Part shown: positions 27,211 to 34,056 of the stretch, piece after piece
How the letters are laid out: each line of letters starts with the position of its first letter
How positions within the stretch are numbered: the stretch's first letter is position 1
NCBI GenBank assembly: GCA_022968985.1
Contig: JALJPK010000037.1
Span: 1-34,860, forward strand
Source of the DNA: Pseudomonadales bacterium
GTDB taxonomy: Bacteria; Pseudomonadota; Gammaproteobacteria; Pseudomonadales; Natronospirillaceae
Direction of reading: 5' to 3'
Length of the DNA stretch: 34,860 nt
The notes under the pieces: model-generated
Seen by the model: only the letters and a program-made list of their open reading frames with translations
Told to the model about the DNA's origin: nothing
Database searches by the model: none
Position numbers and translations under genes: made by a program

Positions 27211-27238
27211 TTTACTTAATTAATAAAAACGAGATAAT
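27211..27238 (+). promoter_or_regulatory. candidate promoter of the Cys-rich regulator gene
   Basis: TTTACT (27211-27216), 16-base spacer, GATAAT (27233-27238). It lies within a near-palindrome, TTTACTTAATTAATAAA, that could let the regulator repress itself. It is about 35 bases before the start codon. Confidence 0.5.
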
Positions 27239-27273
27239 AGACCTATACCTCAAAAAGCATAAAGAAAACAATT

Positions 27274-27888
27274 ATGAAAACACATGAGCAGATACTGGCC
27301 TTATTAAAAAAACACGGCAAACACACCTTAAAAGACTTTGCCGAAAAACTAAACCTAACCACTATGGGTGTACGCCAGCAGCTGCATAACTTAGAAGGTG
27401 ACGAGTTAATAGAGTTTGCAGACAAATCAATGGGACGAGGCAGACCCACCCGTTTTTGGAATTTAACTCAAAAAAGTAACGAACACTTTGAAGACCGTCA
27501 CGAGATATTAACGGTACAACTGATTGAATCAGTACAAAGTGTATTTGGTGAAAAAGGCTTAGAAAACTTAATCAGCCATCGTGAAAAACAATCATTTGAA
27601 CTCTATAAACAAGCCCTAGACAAGCACAAAACAATTAAGACCAAACTGGAGAAGTTAGCCAAATTACGCAGTGACGAAGGTTATATGGCAACCGTAGAGA
27701 AAGCTGAAAGTGGTGGGTTTTTATTGATTGAACATCACTGCCCTATTTGCCATGCAGCCACACATTGTCAGAATTTTTGTCGATCTGAATTAAACTTATT
27801 TCAAGAATTATTTGAAGGGATTGCAACTGTAGAACGCTCTGAGCATATTATTTCTGGACAGACACGTTGTGTTTATAAAGTACTGTAG
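27274..27888 (+). CDS. winged-helix transcriptional regulator with a cysteine cluster (SufR-like)
   Basis: 204 residues. N-terminal winged helix at about 5-65 (ILALLKKHGKHTLKDFAEKL, then TTMGVRQQLHNLE as recognition helix and GRGRPTRFW as wing), a helical linker (75-135) and a C-terminal Cys/His cluster: HHCPICH (C156, C159), C165, C169 and C199. This is the layout of SufR-like regulators that bind an iron-sulfur cluster; coordination here is inferred, and a zinc site is the alternative. Divergent from the FMN reductase-FAH pair, its probable target. Confidence 0.75.
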   Translation: MKTHEQILALLKKHGKHTLKDFAEKLNLTTMGVRQQLHNLEGDELIEFADKSMGRGRPTRFWNLTQKSNEHFEDRHEILTVQLIESVQSVFGEKGLENLISHREKQSFELYKQALDKHKTIKTKLEKLAKLRSDEGYMATVEKAESGGFLLIEHHCPICHAATHCQNFCRSELNLFQELFEGIATVERSEHIISGQTRCVYKVL

Positions 27889-27907
27889 GTCGAGCTTTAG
27901 CTCGTCA
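27886..27907. repeat. REP-like palindromic element
   Basis: GTAGGT followed by CGAGC-TTTA-GCTCG (27891-27904), a 5-bp perfect stem with a TTTA loop, begins inside the regulator's stop codon. A degenerate element of the same shape (GTAGGCCGACA-TTTA) occurs at 28829, so they look like members of one small family. Confidence 0.55.
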
Positions 27908-27987
27908 AAACGTAAATGCTTTTATCAAATAACAATCAATGAATATTTTTTGAACCAGCTCTTTAAATTTTTTAAATAAATATCTTT

Positions 27988-28491
27988 TTATACATTTCGA
28001 GCGACCATAAACACTTCATCTGCAGAGTATAAATTAGTAATAGTCGCTTCAACAACCGCGCCTAATTCTTTTTTATATAAACGTTGTGCTGCATTGTCGA
28101 CTCTTGTTGAAACAGTAATATGTTTTAATACAGAGTCTTGTTTCTTTAATTGTGTCTTCACTAATTTCAAAGAATCTTGAATCAACTGGGTGCCCACACC
28201 TTTACCTTGATGGGATGGTAAAATAGCAATTTGCTCTAATTCCATTATGGCTTGAGGTCGAAACCCACTTTTTTGAGACCAAATAATATATCCTAAAATT
28301 TCAGTTTCAACCTCAACTCCAACCTCAACTCCAACCTCAGCTTCAGATGAAATTACATAAAACAAAAATCGAGGAAACGCATTAAAATTGCATTCCAACC
28401 ATTCAAAAGACATTCTTTGTCTTGCAAATACTTGCTTATGTATTTGTGCTACTTCATGTAATTCTGATTGTTTAATTTGTTCAACTAACAT
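27988..28491 (-). CDS. GNAT-family N-acetyltransferase with a repeat-expanded loop
   Basis: 167-residue acyltransferase. The acetyl-CoA binding motif A is IAILPSHQGKGVGTQLI (about 87-103), and the C-terminal strand LYKKELGAVVEATITNLY completes the fold. The substrate is unknown. Residues 50-64 read EAEVGVEVGVEVETE, encoded by three 12-base repeats at 28308-28343; this lengthens a turn between two beta strands and can grow or shrink by four residues without a frameshift. Alone on its strand next to the accessory gap. Confidence 0.8.
   Translation of the reverse strand: MLVEQIKQSELHEVAQIHKQVFARQRMSFEWLECNFNAFPRFLFYVISSEAEVGVEVGVEVETEILGYIIWSQKSGFRPQAIMELEQIAILPSHQGKGVGTQLIQDSLKLVKTQLKKQDSVLKHITVSTRVDNAAQRLYKKELGAVVEATITNLYSADEVFMVARNV
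28308..28343 (-). repeat. 12-bp in-frame tandem repeat inside the acetyltransferase gene
   Basis: CAACCTCAACTC at 28308 and 28320, with a third, altered unit CAACCTCAGCTT at 28332. It encodes the VGVE-VGVE-VE stretch on the minus strand. Confidence 0.9.
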
Positions 28492-28581
28492 TTTAATTCC
28501 CTAATATTTCTATCATTATTCAAGTCCTGATTATTCTCTATAGTCTCCTTTTTAAGCTATAAGTTGCAAATATTATTCTAA

Positions 28582-28759
28582 AGACAAAAAGCACGTAAAT
28601 TTAGAGAAAACAGAAAATCAATGACACAATCAGATTTAGGTGAATTATGGTATTACAAGACAAACTGTAGCGGTTATTGAACAGGGTAAGTATTCAGCAT
28701 CATTAGAAACAGAGTTTCGAAATAAAGGAGAGCTTGAAGAGGGCTTGGATGAAGATTGA
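28582..28759 (+). pseudogene. remnant of a small XRE-family HTH regulator
   Basis: Two frames together spell a typical short XRE repressor: QKARKFRENRKSMTQSDLGEL in one frame, then TRQTVAVIEQGKYSASLET in another, with one or two bases missing at about 28646-28650 where VGI would be expected. After SLET the text becomes EFRNKGELEEGLDED and a stop, without the normal end of the domain, which suggests an internal deletion. The original start codon is not visible, and TAA at 28579 precedes the remnant in frame. Dead gene in the gap between the acetyltransferase and slyD. Confidence 0.75.
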
Positions 28760-28828
28760 TAATAGTTTTTCGATATGAATATCGACCTTACAATTATTAT
28801 AATGGACGAGATAAAAACATATTCTCAC

Positions 28829-28851
28829 GTAGGCCGACATTTATTCTGACC
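28829..28851. repeat. degenerate REP-like palindrome
   Basis: GTAGGCCGACA-TTTA-TTCTGACC has the same layout as the element at 27886 (GTAGGYCGA, TTTA centre), but its second arm has decayed. A CCTACG at 28884-28889 inversely matches its CGTAGG end. Confidence 0.4.
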
Positions 28852-28933
28852 AACTAATTCAAATAAGACAGGGTAAAGCGAGACCTACGAATAAAATTGC
28901 TCAATTATCACTATATTTCAGATGTGTAAATTT

Positions 28934-29031
28934 GATTTAGATTACGACTAAAGTATTCCTGAACGAGGCAGTAAAAAAGAGCTTACAGGTGTAAGTGAGT
29001 TTTTTCTAACGAAGCATTTGTAACGGTAAAA
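28934..29031 (+). repeat. structured repeat element, copy 1
   Basis: Begins GATTTAGATTACGACTAAAG and contains GAACGAGGC. The hairpin follows: AAAAAA (28973-28978), internal loop GAG, CTTAC, loop AGGT, GTAAG, internal loop TGAG, TTTTTT (29000-29005); then CTAACGAAG. It is the most diverged of the tandem copies in its 5' part. Spacing to copy 2 is 123 bases. Confidence 0.8.
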
Positions 29032-29056
29032 AACCTAATTTTAGATGTGTAATTTT

Positions 29057-29160
29057 GATTCAGATGGCGACTAAAGTGTTCCTGAACTAGGCAGAAAAAA
29101 AAGAGCTTACAGGTGTAAGAGAGTTTTTTCTAACGAAATGCAGGGGCACTTTAGGTGTGA
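29057..29160 (+). repeat. structured repeat element, copy 2
   Basis: Begins GATTCAGATGGCGACTAAAG, with GAACTAGGC (T for G) before the hairpin. The lower stem is AGAAAAAA/TTTTTTCT (29093-29100 with 29124-29131), the upper stem CTTAC/GTAAG and the loop AGGT; TAACGA and then TTAGGTGTGAA follow. Spacing to copy 3 is 126 bases. Confidence 0.85.
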
Positions 29161-29182
29161 ACTTCTGTAAAATGGTAATTTT

Positions 29183-29286
29183 GATTCAGATGGCGACAAA
29201 ATTCATTCTGATCGAGGCGGGAAAAAAGAGCTTACTGGGTGTAAGTGAGTTTTTCCCAACGAAGAACAGGATAAATTTTGGTGTGA
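29183..29286 (+). repeat. structured repeat element, copy 3
   Basis: Begins GATTCAGATGGCGACAAAAT, with GATCGAGGC before the hairpin. The lower stem is GGGAAAAA/TTTTTCCC (29219-29226 with 29250-29257), so the bottom pairs differ from copy 2 but still pair; the upper stem is CTTAC/GTAAG and the loop TGGGT. CAACGA and GGTGTGAG follow. It ends about 15 bases from the slyD stop codon, so slyD transcripts would run into it. Confidence 0.85.
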
Positions 29287-29300
29287 GCTGGATCTAAATT

Positions 29301-29795
29301 TTAGTGGTTGTGACCACCGGCGCCATGTGCATGTCCGTGGGACTGCTCATCAGTCGTAGACTCACGAACATCTAAAATATCTAAAGTCATATCAACATCT
29401 TGACCAGCTAGTGGATGGTTTAAATCAACATCAATTGACTTTAATCCCATTTTAACAATAGTAACTTCACGTAGGCCATGATCGGTTTTCAAATCAATTG
29501 CAGTACCCGCTGTCAATTTCTTTTTGATTGCTTTACCTTTATAAAAACATTTTTTAGCAGATACACGCTGAATTGAATCAGGTTTTACTTCACCAAAAGC
29601 ATCCACTGCTTTTAATGACAATTCTAATTTCTCGCCTTTTTCTTTACCTAATAAAGCAGCAACGACACCTGGTAACATACCAGCTGAACCATAAAGGTAT
29701 AATACTGGATTACCATCAGTTGATTGTTGTACTTCACCTGATTTACTTTTTAATTCAAAGTTAAAACTTACTACACTATTTTTTTCAATTTTCAT
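29301..29795 (-). CDS. slyD: FKBP-type peptidyl-prolyl isomerase, SlyD family
   Basis: Cytoplasmic proline isomerase, chaperone and nickel-binding protein. The 164-residue chain has the split FKBP domain (N-terminal KNSVVSFNFELKSKSGE and LYGSAGMLPGVVAALLG; C-terminal VDLNHPLAGQDVDMTLDIL, the family's NHPLAG motif), the insert-in-flap domain at about 70-125, and a His-rich tail HGHAHGAGGHNH that could bind nickel. This tail is much shorter than in E. coli SlyD. Last of three minus-strand genes, rsmJ-greB-slyD. Confidence 0.92.
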   Translation of the reverse strand: MKIEKNSVVSFNFELKSKSGEVQQSTDGNPVLYLYGSAGMLPGVVAALLGKEKGEKLELSLKAVDAFGEVKPDSIQRVSAKKCFYKGKAIKKKLTAGTAIDLKTDHGLREVTIVKMGLKSIDVDLNHPLAGQDVDMTLDILDVRESTTDEQSHGHAHGAGGHNH

Positions 29796-29890
29796 TTTTT
29801 ATTCTCTTTATTTTTAATTTATTTATCAGCTATTAATTTTTAATTTTCAGCTTTTATTTCTAACTCTTTATTTTCAACAACAGCTGATAA

Positions 29891-30370
29891 TTATGATTGT
29901 TTGTATTGTATTTTATTCACATACCAAACTGCAAATCCATCGGGTATGGCGACTTCTACTTCATCGTCCTGCTCTTTACTTAATAATGCTCGAGCCATAG
30001 GTGAATCGATAGAAATATGGTTTTTCACACCAAATATTTCATCAGGTCCCACAATTCTAAATGTTTTTTGTTCACCTTTATCATTTTCAATTTCTACCCA
30101 TGCACCAAAATATACTTTACCTTCTTGCTGGGGGTTATATTCAATTACTCGCATAACTTCTAAACGTTTTCGAATATAACGAACTCGGCGATCAATTTCT
30201 CGTAGCAATCGTTTGTTTTCTTTATAGTCGGCATTATCAGATCGATCACCCAATGAAGCGGCCCATGAGACTTTTCTTGTAGTATCTGGGCGTTTTACTC
30301 GCCACAAATAATCCAACTCTTCTTCTAATTTTTTACAACCACCGGCTGTTATTATATTTGATTTACTCAT
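29891..30370 (-). CDS. greB: transcription elongation factor GreB
   Basis: Rescues backtracked RNA polymerase by stimulating cleavage of the nascent RNA. The 159 residues show the N-terminal coiled coil with the acidic tip LGDRSDNADYKENKRLLREIDRR (about 41-63), and the C-terminal FKBP-like domain with FGVKNHISIDSPMARALLSK. LWRVKRPDTTRKVSWAASLG is more GreB- than GreA-like. It lies 73 bases downstream of rsmJ, and the 95-base gap to slyD is AT-rich without a clear terminator. Confidence 0.93.
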   Translation of the reverse strand: MSKSNIITAGGCKKLEEELDYLWRVKRPDTTRKVSWAASLGDRSDNADYKENKRLLREIDRRVRYIRKRLEVMRVIEYNPQQEGKVYFGAWVEIENDKGEQKTFRIVGPDEIFGVKNHISIDSPMARALLSKEQDDEVEVAIPDGFAVWYVNKIQYKQS

Positions 30371-30443
30371 ACTTTTTTAAACCTCCATGAAAGTTATTAA
30401 GCTCATCGCAACATCCCCCAGATTCACCCCAACTCACCCAACT

Positions 30444-31256
30444 TTACGCAATTTTATTAATAGTATATAAATCAAAACGCCCACTTTTCCCTTCTTGAAT
30501 AAAACTAGGTGTTTTGTTTGCATAATGCTCTGCCAATTTCGGGCGTTTAACCACTACCCTAAATTTCACTTTTTGTAAGGCTACATCTAAAAATCGATCT
30601 TCGTTTTGGTCTTCACCGACTAGATCATGAAAAATAGTCATTTCTTTTTTCACTGCTGCACTTTTTTGTCTAGCGGGAAACATCGGGTCAAAGAAAATGA
30701 CATCAAACATTGTTTCAGTTGATTCTAAAAACGTTAAGCTATTTTTATTTTCGCCCCAGGGTAACAATGTCATGTTTTGGGTGATTTTATGGGCCTGTGC
30801 ATTTAAGGACGCTCGTTGTAATCCATCTTCTAATAATGCATGCACAACAGGATGTTGTTCACACAAAGTTACTTTTGCACCCACACTAGCGAACACAAAA
30901 CTGTCAGCGCCCATACCCGCTGTAGCATCAAATATATGTAAACTTCTTTGTTTATTAAGGCCCACTGCTTTTGCAACAGGCTGTGAGATACCACCACCAA
31001 ATTGACTGCGATGTGCATTTTTACCTTCTGCAAAATCCACAAATATGGGTTTGATTTTAGGTAATGATCGATCTAGAAGGGATAGTTTTCCGCTGAGAAA
31101 CTGCAAAACAAAACGAGGCCCTTTGACCTCGATTTTATTTTTTGCAGCGTGTTTGTTCGATAATGAATCCAGCTTTTTGATCACCTCAAAACGCTGGGCC
31201 AATAATTCAATGTGGTTTTGATGATCCTGATCGAATAATACAACCGCTTGGTTCAT
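30444..31256 (-). CDS. rsmJ: 16S rRNA (guanine1516-N2)-methyltransferase RsmJ
   Basis: Methylates G1516 of 16S rRNA with S-adenosylmethionine. The family hallmark is FVDFAEGKNAHRSQFGGG (about 91-108), followed by the SAM-binding FDATAGMGADSFVFASVG and the catalytic DVIFFDPMFPARQKSAAVKK. The 270-residue length is slightly above E. coli's. The ATG at 31256 has only a weak ribosome binding site (GAGA) and lies inside the end of a possible short upstream reading frame. A good promoter lies about 180 bases upstream. Confidence 0.94.
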   Translation of the reverse strand: MNQAVVLFDQDHQNHIELLAQRFEVIKKLDSLSNKHAAKNKIEVKGPRFVLQFLSGKLSLLDRSLPKIKPIFVDFAEGKNAHRSQFGGGISQPVAKAVGLNKQRSLHIFDATAGMGADSFVFASVGAKVTLCEQHPVVHALLEDGLQRASLNAQAHKITQNMTLLPWGENKNSLTFLESTETMFDVIFFDPMFPARQKSAAVKKEMTIFHDLVGEDQNEDRFLDVALQKVKFRVVVKRPKLAEHYANKTPSFIQEGKSGRFDLYTINKIA

Positions 31257-31386
31257 GCTCTTTGTCTCGTTTTACATCCAAATCAAAGTGTTGTTTTTGA
31301 TTGTCATGATGTTTATTAAAAAAACTATTTCGTCGATGGTGTTGTGACACTTTATTTGTCATTCGTACTGTACGGCTAGTTTGCAT
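31207..31386 (-). CDS. possible 59-residue leader ORF overlapping rsmJ
   Basis: Starts MQTSRTVRMTNKVSQHHRRN with GGGGA seven bases before the ATG, a better ribosome binding site than that of rsmJ, and ends 50 bases inside rsmJ in another frame. The peptide is very rich in His, Lys, Arg and Asp, has no recognisable domain, and may be chance. If translated, ribosomes finishing it could re-initiate at rsmJ. Confidence 0.3.
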   Translation of the reverse strand: MQTSRTVRMTNKVSQHHRRNSFFNKHHDNQKQHFDLDVKRDKEHEPSGCIIRSGSSKPH

Positions 31387-31435
31387 TTTTAAATCCCCAA
31401 GTGGAGACTCAACGTATAACGGGTTATTTAAATAT

Positions 31436-31464
31436 CTTATCAAACCTAATTAAAGTTGAGTCAA
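31436..31464 (-). promoter_or_regulatory. promoter of the rsmJ-greB-slyD unit
   Basis: On the minus strand TTGACT (complement of 31459-31464), 17-base spacer, GATAAG (complement of 31436-31441). Good -35, moderate -10. It gives a leader of about 170 bases. The remaining 200 bases up to the uppP stop (31465-31664) hold only AT-rich sequence, with a weak CTAAT...ATTAG hairpin around a T-run that might terminate uppP transcripts. Confidence 0.5.
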
Positions 31465-31664
31465 CAATTCATGAAAAAAGACAATATATCAAAAAAAGAC
31501 AACACAATAATAGGTTAAAACATCACAGTTTCACCCTAGCTGTACAACTCACTACACTTAATTACAACATGTAATTTCTAATCATAAAAAAAAACAAATT
31601 AGATTAAAATTTTACATTCACCTGCTTATAAAATACTTTCTACTATTAACTAACACACAGTTGG

Positions 31665-32504
31665 TTATGCGTTTAACACTTGAAGACCAAATACTAACAA
31701 AATGACACTCAATATTAATCTGTAAATAACAAACGGTAAAAATCCGATTTTCTCTATCCATTTTAAAAATAAATGAATACATAAATAAGCACTCACCGCC
31801 GAAACTAATGTACCTAACAATAAGCTGTCCCAATTAATATTTGAAGGCTCTTCGATTAAGTCTTTGCTTAACAATAAACCAGCCGCAACAATTAATGGTA
31901 TCGATAATAAAAATGAAAATCGAGAAGCCGCTTTTCTGGTTAACCCTAAAGCTAACGCAGCTGTCATTGTAATACCTGAACGTGAAGTACCGGGTATTAA
32001 TGCTAGAGCCTGTGCAAAACCGATGATCATAGTTTGCTTAAAGGTTAATTGATATTCGTCTTGACCTATTTCAAGCTGTGCATTTTTTTTAGCTTTGATG
32101 TCTGCCCACCACAAAAGTAAACCAAAAAAACCCATGCTTGCACTGATGATTAAAATCATCACGGCTTCATTGCCTTGAATAATTTCAATTATATCTTTTA
32201 ACAATAACCCTGCTAAACCCGCTGGAATAGTGGCGATAATCACCCACCAGGCTAATGTAGATTGTGTTTTGTCGTGTGGTTTTTTAACTAAACTCAAACA
32301 CCAGTGCTTAACTAATAGACTGATATCTTTGAAAAAATAAATTATTACAGCCAATAACGAACCAACGTGCACCGCCACCATAAATGACAAACCTTCATCA
32401 CGAAAACCAAATAATATTTCGGGCAAGATTAAATGCCCCGAACTTGAAATAGGCAAAAATTCGGTAATACCTTGGATGATGCCTAATATAATTGTTTCTA
32501 ACAT
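31665..32504 (-). CDS. uppP: undecaprenyl-diphosphatase
   Basis: Integral membrane enzyme (BacA family) that dephosphorylates undecaprenyl pyrophosphate to recycle the lipid carrier of peptidoglycan and LPS synthesis. Both active-site motifs are seen: GITEFLPISSSGHLI (15-29) and PGTSRSGITMTAALALG (about 174-190), within about eight hydrophobic segments over 279 residues. Overproduction gives bacitracin resistance in the family. It lies 25 bases after tsaB on the same strand, so the two are likely co-transcribed. Confidence 0.96.
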   Translation of the reverse strand: MLETIILGIIQGITEFLPISSSGHLILPEILFGFRDEGLSFMVAVHVGSLLAVIIYFFKDISLLVKHWCLSLVKKPHDKTQSTLAWWVIIATIPAGLAGLLLKDIIEIIQGNEAVMILIISASMGFFGLLLWWADIKAKKNAQLEIGQDEYQLTFKQTMIIGFAQALALIPGTSRSGITMTAALALGLTRKAASRFSFLLSIPLIVAAGLLLSKDLIEEPSNINWDSLLLGTLVSAVSAYLCIHLFLKWIEKIGFLPFVIYRLILSVILLVFGLQVLNA

Positions 32505-32529
32505 GTGGTTTCCTAATTTTTTAAATTAT

Positions 32530-33222
32530 TTATGAGCCAACTTTTGGTTTTTGTTTCCAAGTGACATCGTCGCGAATATAGACAGGAAAGGCGTCTTGCT
32601 TAAATTTAATATTGTTTTGCTGGCAATCACTGACTAACTTCGCACAAAATTGTGCATCGGGTTTATTGGCGCAGTCTAATTGATCAATGGATTTAAACAA
32701 ACCATCAAAACGCTCTAAATATTGCCAACCATCACCGATTCGTTTTGCATTTTTATATGATGGATCCCAAATGACTTTCTCAGGCGCTATCACTTGTTCA
32801 ATTAAATTACTTGCCCAATCGGATTTCGAGAAATCCACAGCTGCAAAATACACTTCGTCCATTCTTGCATCCATTGCCACTAAAAATAGATTATTTTCTG
32901 GATGTGTTTGTTTGGCTTCATACGCCATAGTTAATAAACTGGAGATTCCAATAACGTCTTTTTTTTGGCCAAATGCTAATCCATGTAAAAATGAAGCTGC
33001 GATTCTCACTCCTGTAAATGAACCGGGACCACGAACGTAACAAAACTGATCGATATCACTTAATTCAACACTTGCTTGTAATAACACATCATCAACCATA
33101 TTAAGCATTTGTTTGGAATGATTACGCCCCATGTCTTTGCTTTTTGCAAAACATTGATCGTTTTTGATCACACTGACTGAGCAAAATACAGTGGCACTGT
33201 CGACAGCTAAATACACACTCAT
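32530..33222 (-). CDS. tsaB: tRNA threonylcarbamoyladenosine synthesis protein TsaB
   Basis: Inactive ASKHA-fold partner of TsaD in making t6A37 in tRNAs that read ANN codons. Recognised by YLAVDSATVFCSVSVI at the start, RNHSKQML (about 33-40) and RGPGSFTGVRIAASFLHGLA (about 66-84). The ATG at 33222 (MSVYLAVDS, 230 residues) is preferred because GGATAA lies about 8-13 bases upstream and homologues start close to the first strand; the ATG at 33231 would add MIF. The C-terminus ends VYIRDDVTWKQK, the usual ending with the Y-hR-hxVT/AxxK pattern. Confidence 0.93.
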   Translation of the reverse strand: MSVYLAVDSATVFCSVSVIKNDQCFAKSKDMGRNHSKQMLNMVDDVLLQASVELSDIDQFCYVRGPGSFTGVRIAASFLHGLAFGQKKDVIGISSLLTMAYEAKQTHPENNLFLVAMDARMDEVYFAAVDFSKSDWASNLIEQVIAPEKVIWDPSYKNAKRIGDGWQYLERFDGLFKSIDQLDCANKPDAQFCAKLVSDCQQNNIKFKQDAFPVYIRDDVTWKQKPKVGS

Positions 33223-33345
33223 GAAAATCATTATCCAAAAAAAAGGCGATTTTATCAGTTACGCGGGGGAATTGCGATATACAGGCCTCAAGAAGCAAGG
33301 CTAAGTAGTCAATCACTTAAGTTGTGATAAACATAAATTACAGAC

Positions 33346-33377
33346 AAAAAAAATCCACTTCAATATTGAAATGGATT
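33346..33377 (-). terminator. terminator downstream of glnB
   Basis: On the minus strand a near-perfect hairpin AATCCATTTCAAT-ATTGAAGTGGATT (one mismatch) is followed by eight T. It lies about 120 bases after the glnB stop; the structured repeat copy 4 sits between, so that copy is part of the glnB transcript. The remaining 33232-33345 holds nothing I recognise. Confidence 0.8.
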
Positions 33378-33386
33378 ATCAATTAC

Positions 33387-33490
33387 GAATCAGATTGCGT
33401 TTAATTTTATTCAGTACGAGGCAAAAAATGTGAATTTACAGGTGTAAATGATCATTTTTTAACGACGTAATGTGTAAAATTAAGCGTGAT
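33387..33490 (+). repeat. structured repeat element, copy 4 (in the glnB 3' UTR)
   Basis: Begins GAATCAGATTGCGTTTAAT, with AGTACGAGGC before the hairpin. The lower stem is AAAAAATG/CATTTTTT (33423-33430 with 33453-33460), internal loop TGA/GAT, upper stem ATTTAC/GTAAAT, loop AGGT; AACGACG and GTGTAAAATTAAGCGTGA follow. Compared with copies 1-3 (4 kb away) both stems differ but stay paired, while GAGGC, AGGT and AACGA are kept. It ends six bases from the glnB stop codon. Confidence 0.8.
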
Positions 33491-33495
33491 ATGAA

Positions 33496-33846
<351 letters not shown>

Positions 33847-33879
33847 TTATTTTTTAAATTCGATTTACAGTTACAGTAT

Positions 33880-33901
33880 GGCAAAAGTACAGTTTTTTGC
33901 C
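33880..33901. promoter_or_regulatory. inverted repeat upstream of glnB
   Basis: GGCAAAA and TTTTGCC separated by 8 bases, about 45 bases before the glnB start. It could be an operator. A loose sigma-70 pair further upstream on the minus strand (TTGGTC, 17 bases, TATAGC) is possible; no convincing sigma-54 site (TGGCAC-N5-TTGCA) is seen. Confidence 0.35.
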
Positions 33902-34008
33902 TTAACACAACATTACAATTAGCTATACGATAACTCAGATTTAAAAAATGCGCTATACCCTAGATTTATAATTTGACCAAAATTTCTGTAGAATTAATAC
34001 TCAGACAC

Positions 34009-34033
34009 AAAAAAGGGCGCTTAAAGCGCCCTT
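34009..34033 (-). terminator. terminator of amtB
   Basis: On the minus strand AAGGGCGC-TTTAA-GCGCCCTT is followed by a T-run (A-run 34009-34014 on plus). It starts about 23 bases after the amtB stop and separates amtB from glnB. Confidence 0.92.
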
Positions 34034-34056
34034 AACATTAAAATATGAAGCGAATA

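Noticed and set aside
28934..29286. Three regularly spaced repeats as a CRISPR array
   Set aside because: The whole units of about 125 bp are similar, including the would-be spacers, and no cas gene is nearby.
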